Shown piece after piece: positions 3,930 to 5,792 of a stretch of DNA of 5,792 nucleotides; within the stretch, counting starts at the first letter, position 1; the number at the start of each line of letters is the position of its first letter. The stretch comes from Pseudomonadota bacterium. GTDB lineage: Bacteria > Pseudomonadota > Alphaproteobacteria > JAAXGF01. The translations under genes were made by a program, and so were the position numbers. Location: positions 1 through 5,792 of the forward strand of contig JADFMW010000168.1 of assembly GCA_022563655.1 (NCBI GenBank), in the 5' to 3' direction. The notes under the pieces were generated by a model that had not been told where the DNA came from, did no database searches, and saw only the letters and a program-made list of their open reading frames with translations.

Positions 3930-4964
3930 ATGATCCAGGAACTCAGCGAGCGTTCGCGCGAGATCTTTCGGCATATCGTCGAGGCCTACGTCGACACCGG
4001 CGAGCCGATCGGCTCGCGCACCTTGTCACGCCGGCTGAACTCGGCGCTGTCGCCGGCGACGATCCGCAACGTCATGGCCGACCTCGAGGAGACCGGCCTG
4101 CTCTACGCGCCGCACTCCTCGGCCGGGCGCATCCCCACCGAAAGCGGGCTTAGGCTGTTCGTCGACGGGCTGCTCGAGGCCGGCAACCTGTCGCCCGAGG
4201 AACGCGCCGCCATCGACCGCCAGTGCCAGGGCGTCGAGCGCAGCTTCGAGGAGATGCTTTCCGAGGCGACCGGCCTGCTTTCCGGGCTCTCGAGCTGCAC
4301 CGGGCTCGTGCTGGCGCCGAAGTCGGAGACGGCGCTCAAGCACGTCGAATTCGTCTCCCTCACCCCCGGCCGCGCGCTGGTCGTTCTGGTCTCGGAGTCC
4401 GGCATCGTCGAGAACCGCGTGATCGAGACGCCTGCCGGGTTGACGCCGGCCACGCTGACCAAGGCGACGAACTACCTCAACGCGCGCCTCTCGGGGCGCA
4501 CCCTGGAAGAGGCGCGGGCGCTGATCCAGCGCGATCTCGAGGAGCATTCGGCGCAGCTCGACGAGCTGACCGAGCGGGTGATCGAGGCTGGCCTCGCCAC
4601 CTGGGCCGGTGGCTCCGAGGGCGGAACGCTGATCGTGCGCGGCCAGGCCAATTTGCTCAAGGACGTCACCGCGCTGAGCGACCTCGAGCGCATCCGCCAC
4701 CTGTTCGACCTGTTGGAGACCAAGAAGGACATGATGCGCCTGCTCGAGCTGGCGCAGATGGCGGAAGGGGTGAAGATCTTCATCGGCGCCGAATCCGAGT
4801 TGTTCGGCCTCAGCGGCTGCTCGATGATCCTCGCTCCGATGTCAAGCAGCAACGCCCGCTTCGTCGGCGCCATCGGAGTCATCGGCCCGACCCATCTCAA
4901 CTACGCCCGGATCATCCCCATGGTCGACTACACGGCGCAGGTCGTCGGCCGCCTGTTGGGATGA
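3930..4964 (+). CDS. hrcA: Heat-inducible transcription repressor HrcA
   Basis: HrcA is a dimeric DNA-binding repressor that binds CIRCE operators, classically upstream of groESL, and needs GroEL to stay active. The 344-aa product fits the family length. Its N-terminal winged helix is clear: ERSREIFRHIVEAYVDTGEPIGSRTLSRRL (7-36), recognition segment SPATIRNVMADLEETGLL (41-58) and the wing-like SSAGRIPTESGLRLFVD (63-79). A GAF-like middle domain follows, then the family's C-terminal signature SSNARFVGAIGVIGPTHLNYARIIPMVDY (about 306-334). ATG at 3930 is chosen because xQELSERSREIF is the usual N-terminus; GGCGG upstream is a weak Shine-Dalgarno. An in-frame GTG at 3924 and a TTG at 3873 are alternatives, and the latter falls inside the leader repeats. 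It is followed 25 nt later by grpE, a typical heat-shock pair. Confidence 0.97.
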   Translation: MIQELSERSREIFRHIVEAYVDTGEPIGSRTLSRRLNSALSPATIRNVMADLEETGLLYAPHSSAGRIPTESGLRLFVDGLLEAGNLSPEERAAIDRQCQGVERSFEEMLSEATGLLSGLSSCTGLVLAPKSETALKHVEFVSLTPGRALVVLVSESGIVENRVIETPAGLTPATLTKATNYLNARLSGRTLEEARALIQRDLEEHSAQLDELTERVIEAGLATWAGGSEGGTLIVRGQANLLKDVTALSDLERIRHLFDLLETKKDMMRLLELAQMAEGVKIFIGAESELFGLSGCSMILAPMSSSNARFVGAIGVIGPTHLNYARIIPMVDYTAQVVGRLLG

Positions 4965-4989
4965 TCTTGCGAACGATCTTAACCTCGCC

Positions 4990-5694
4990 ATGACCCACAA
5001 GAAGAAACCCGCGCCCGCATCCAAGAAGGCGGCCAAGCCCAAACCCGCGCCCGACGAAGCGGTGCGCGCCGCCGAGCCCGAGGCTGCCGCCGAGGCCGAG
5101 GCCGCCGCCGACCAGCCGACCGCCGCCGAGCCCGAGCCAGAGGCCGAGCCAGAGGCCGAGCCCGAGGCCGCCGCCGAGCCCGAGCCCGAGCCTGTGGATG
5201 CCGCGGCGCTGACGGCCGAGGTCGACGACCTCAAGGGCCGCCTGTTGCGCGCCCTGGCCGAGACCGAGAACGTGCGGCGCCGCGCCGCCAAGGAGCGCGA
5301 GGACGTGAGCAAGTACGCCATCACCGCCTTCGCGCGCGACCTGTTGCCGGTGGTCGACAACCTGCGCCGCGCGATCGACAGCATACCGGACGAGGCACGC
5401 CAGGACGAAAGGCTCACCAGCGTCGTCGCCGGGGTCGAGATGAACGAGCGCGAGCTGCTCTCGATCCTCGAGCGCCACGGTATCCGCCGCATCGATCCGC
5501 TGGGGGAGAAGTTCGACCACAACTACCACCAGGCGATGTTCGAGGTCGAGGACGGCGATACGCCGGCCGGCACGGTCGTCGAGGTCGTGCAGGCGGGGTA
5601 CGTCCTGGAGGACCGGCTGCTGCGCGCGGCCATGGTCGCCGTCGCCAAGAGCCCGAAGACCGAGTCCCGGCCGCGCGTCGACACCGAGGCCTGA
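4990..5694 (+). CDS. grpE: Nucleotide exchange factor GrpE (DnaK co-chaperone)
   Basis: GrpE dimers release ADP from DnaK, drive its folding cycle and act as a thermosensor. The 234-aa product has three parts. A low-complexity tail (1-70) starts Lys/Pro/Ala-rich (KKKPAPASKKAAKPKPAP) and becomes an Ala/Glu/Pro repeat (EPEAEPEAEPEA, 47-60). A long helical dimerisation region (about 71-165) contains LTAEVDDLKGRLLRALAETENVRRRAAKE and DLLPVVDNLRRAI. The DnaK-facing beta domain carries the GrpE signature FDHNYHQAMFEVEDGDTPAGTVVEVVQAGYVLEDRLLRAAMVAVAK (175-220). The ATG at 4990 lies 25 nt after the hrcA stop with no clear Shine-Dalgarno, so translation may be coupled to hrcA. The tail is longer and more repetitive than in E. 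coli GrpE (197 aa in total). Confidence 0.98.
   Translation: MTHKKKPAPASKKAAKPKPAPDEAVRAAEPEAAAEAEAAADQPTAAEPEPEAEPEAEPEAAAEPEPEPVDAAALTAEVDDLKGRLLRALAETENVRRRAAKEREDVSKYAITAFARDLLPVVDNLRRAIDSIPDEARQDERLTSVVAGVEMNERELLSILERHGIRRIDPLGEKFDHNYHQAMFEVEDGDTPAGTVVEVVQAGYVLEDRLLRAAMVAVAKSPKTESRPRVDTEA
5134..5169 (+). repeat. 12-bp tandem repeats encoding Glu-Pro-Glu-Ala in the GrpE tail
   Basis: GAGCCAGAGGCC occurs at 5134-5145 and 5146-5157, followed by a one-base variant at 5158-5169 (GAGCCCGAGGCC), each encoding EPEA. Looser GAGCCC/GCCGCC units flank the array on both sides. This is a slippage-prone, in-frame array, so copy number could vary between strains without breaking GrpE. Confidence 0.85.
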
Positions 5695-5737
5695 GCGCCG
5701 GCCCGCCGGCTCGTGAACGCCAGGCGCCGCCGACGTT

Positions 5738-5760
5738 TCGCGCCGGCCGCCGCGGCGCGA
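5738..5760. other. GC-rich hairpin downstream of grpE
   Basis: TCGCGCCG (5738-5745) and CGGCGCGA (5753-5760) form a perfect 8-bp stem with a 7-nt loop, 43 nt past the grpE stop. There is no T-tract after it, so it is not a classic intrinsic terminator. It may slow read-through or stabilise the 3' end of the hrcA-grpE transcript. It sits directly upstream of the promoter-like element at 5763-5792. Confidence 0.5.
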
Positions 5761-5762
5761 GG

Positions 5763-5792
5763 GTTGCGGCGCGCAAAAACGCTTCTTATATA
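5763..5792 (+). promoter_or_regulatory. RpoH-like (heat-shock) promoter at the window end, probably for dnaK
   Basis: CTTATAT (5785-5791) fits the alphaproteobacterial RpoH -10 pattern CYTATNT at every position. GTTG (5763-5766) lies 18 bp upstream and fits CTTG at 3 of 4 positions. The same bases also read as a sigma-70 pair, TTGCGG (5764-5769), 17 bp, TATATA (5787-5792). The abrupt AT-rich end after very GC-rich sequence, and the position after grpE where dnaK is commonly found, support a promoter. The gene it would serve lies outside the window. Confidence 0.5.

Noticed and set aside
2698..3930. Rightward 410-codon frame opposite rdgB and rph
   Set aside because: It is a long antisense shadow caused by high GC and low stop frequency. 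The opposite strand encodes two complete, motif-bearing enzymes, while this frame is Ala/Arg/Gly-rich without recognisable motifs.
5695..5762. Intrinsic terminator after grpE
   Set aside because: Strong GC hairpins are present (for example 5738-5760), but no T-run follows, so rho-independent termination cannot be supported.

Overview
The window looks like chromosomal DNA from a high-GC alphaproteobacterium, probably Rhodospirillales-like. Three things suggest this: the strong G/C bias at third codon positions, the divergent order hemW-rdgB-rph <-> hrcA-grpE, and the sequences of RNase PH, HrcA and GrpE. No species can be named from the sequence.

The right-hand 3.7 kb (about 2115-5792) is a conserved housekeeping block. 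rph (RNase PH) and rdgB (dITP/XTP pyrophosphatase) run leftward and are followed by the 5' end of hemW. hrcA (heat-shock repressor) and grpE (DnaK nucleotide-exchange factor) run rightward. The two groups are read from back-to-back promoters in the 191 bp between rph and hrcA. Three tandem 15-bp repeats lie just after the hrcA -10 box. The window ends inside a promoter-like element after grpE. Its -10 region fits the alphaproteobacterial RpoH (sigma-32) pattern, and dnaK would be the expected next gene.

The left-hand 2.1 kb is different. It is less GC-rich, sparsely coding and mosaic. hemW is cut after about 97 codons and continues in frame into an unrelated domain that looks like the C-terminal part of a secreted hypothetical protein. 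Next comes a 333-bp non-coding gap with a candidate leftward promoter. A 191-codon leftward gene follows, and it too looks like a fusion: an acidic, beta-rich N-terminal half joined to a basic C-terminal half with different codon use. Its stop codon is the first triplet of an array of 9-bp TAGGACGGA-type repeats. An inverted copy of this array lies 77 bp away, just upstream of a 57-codon coiled-coil ORF that is described here as a small gene. The left edge holds the possible 3' end of a rightward gene.

The right block is ordinary and well supported. The left part is the unusual one: two apparent in-frame chimeras, a paired-repeat structure and a small unannotated-type ORF next to a truncated essential-pathway gene. 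This could record real rearrangement (mobile-element or recombination scars) or an assembly join. The sequence alone cannot separate these.
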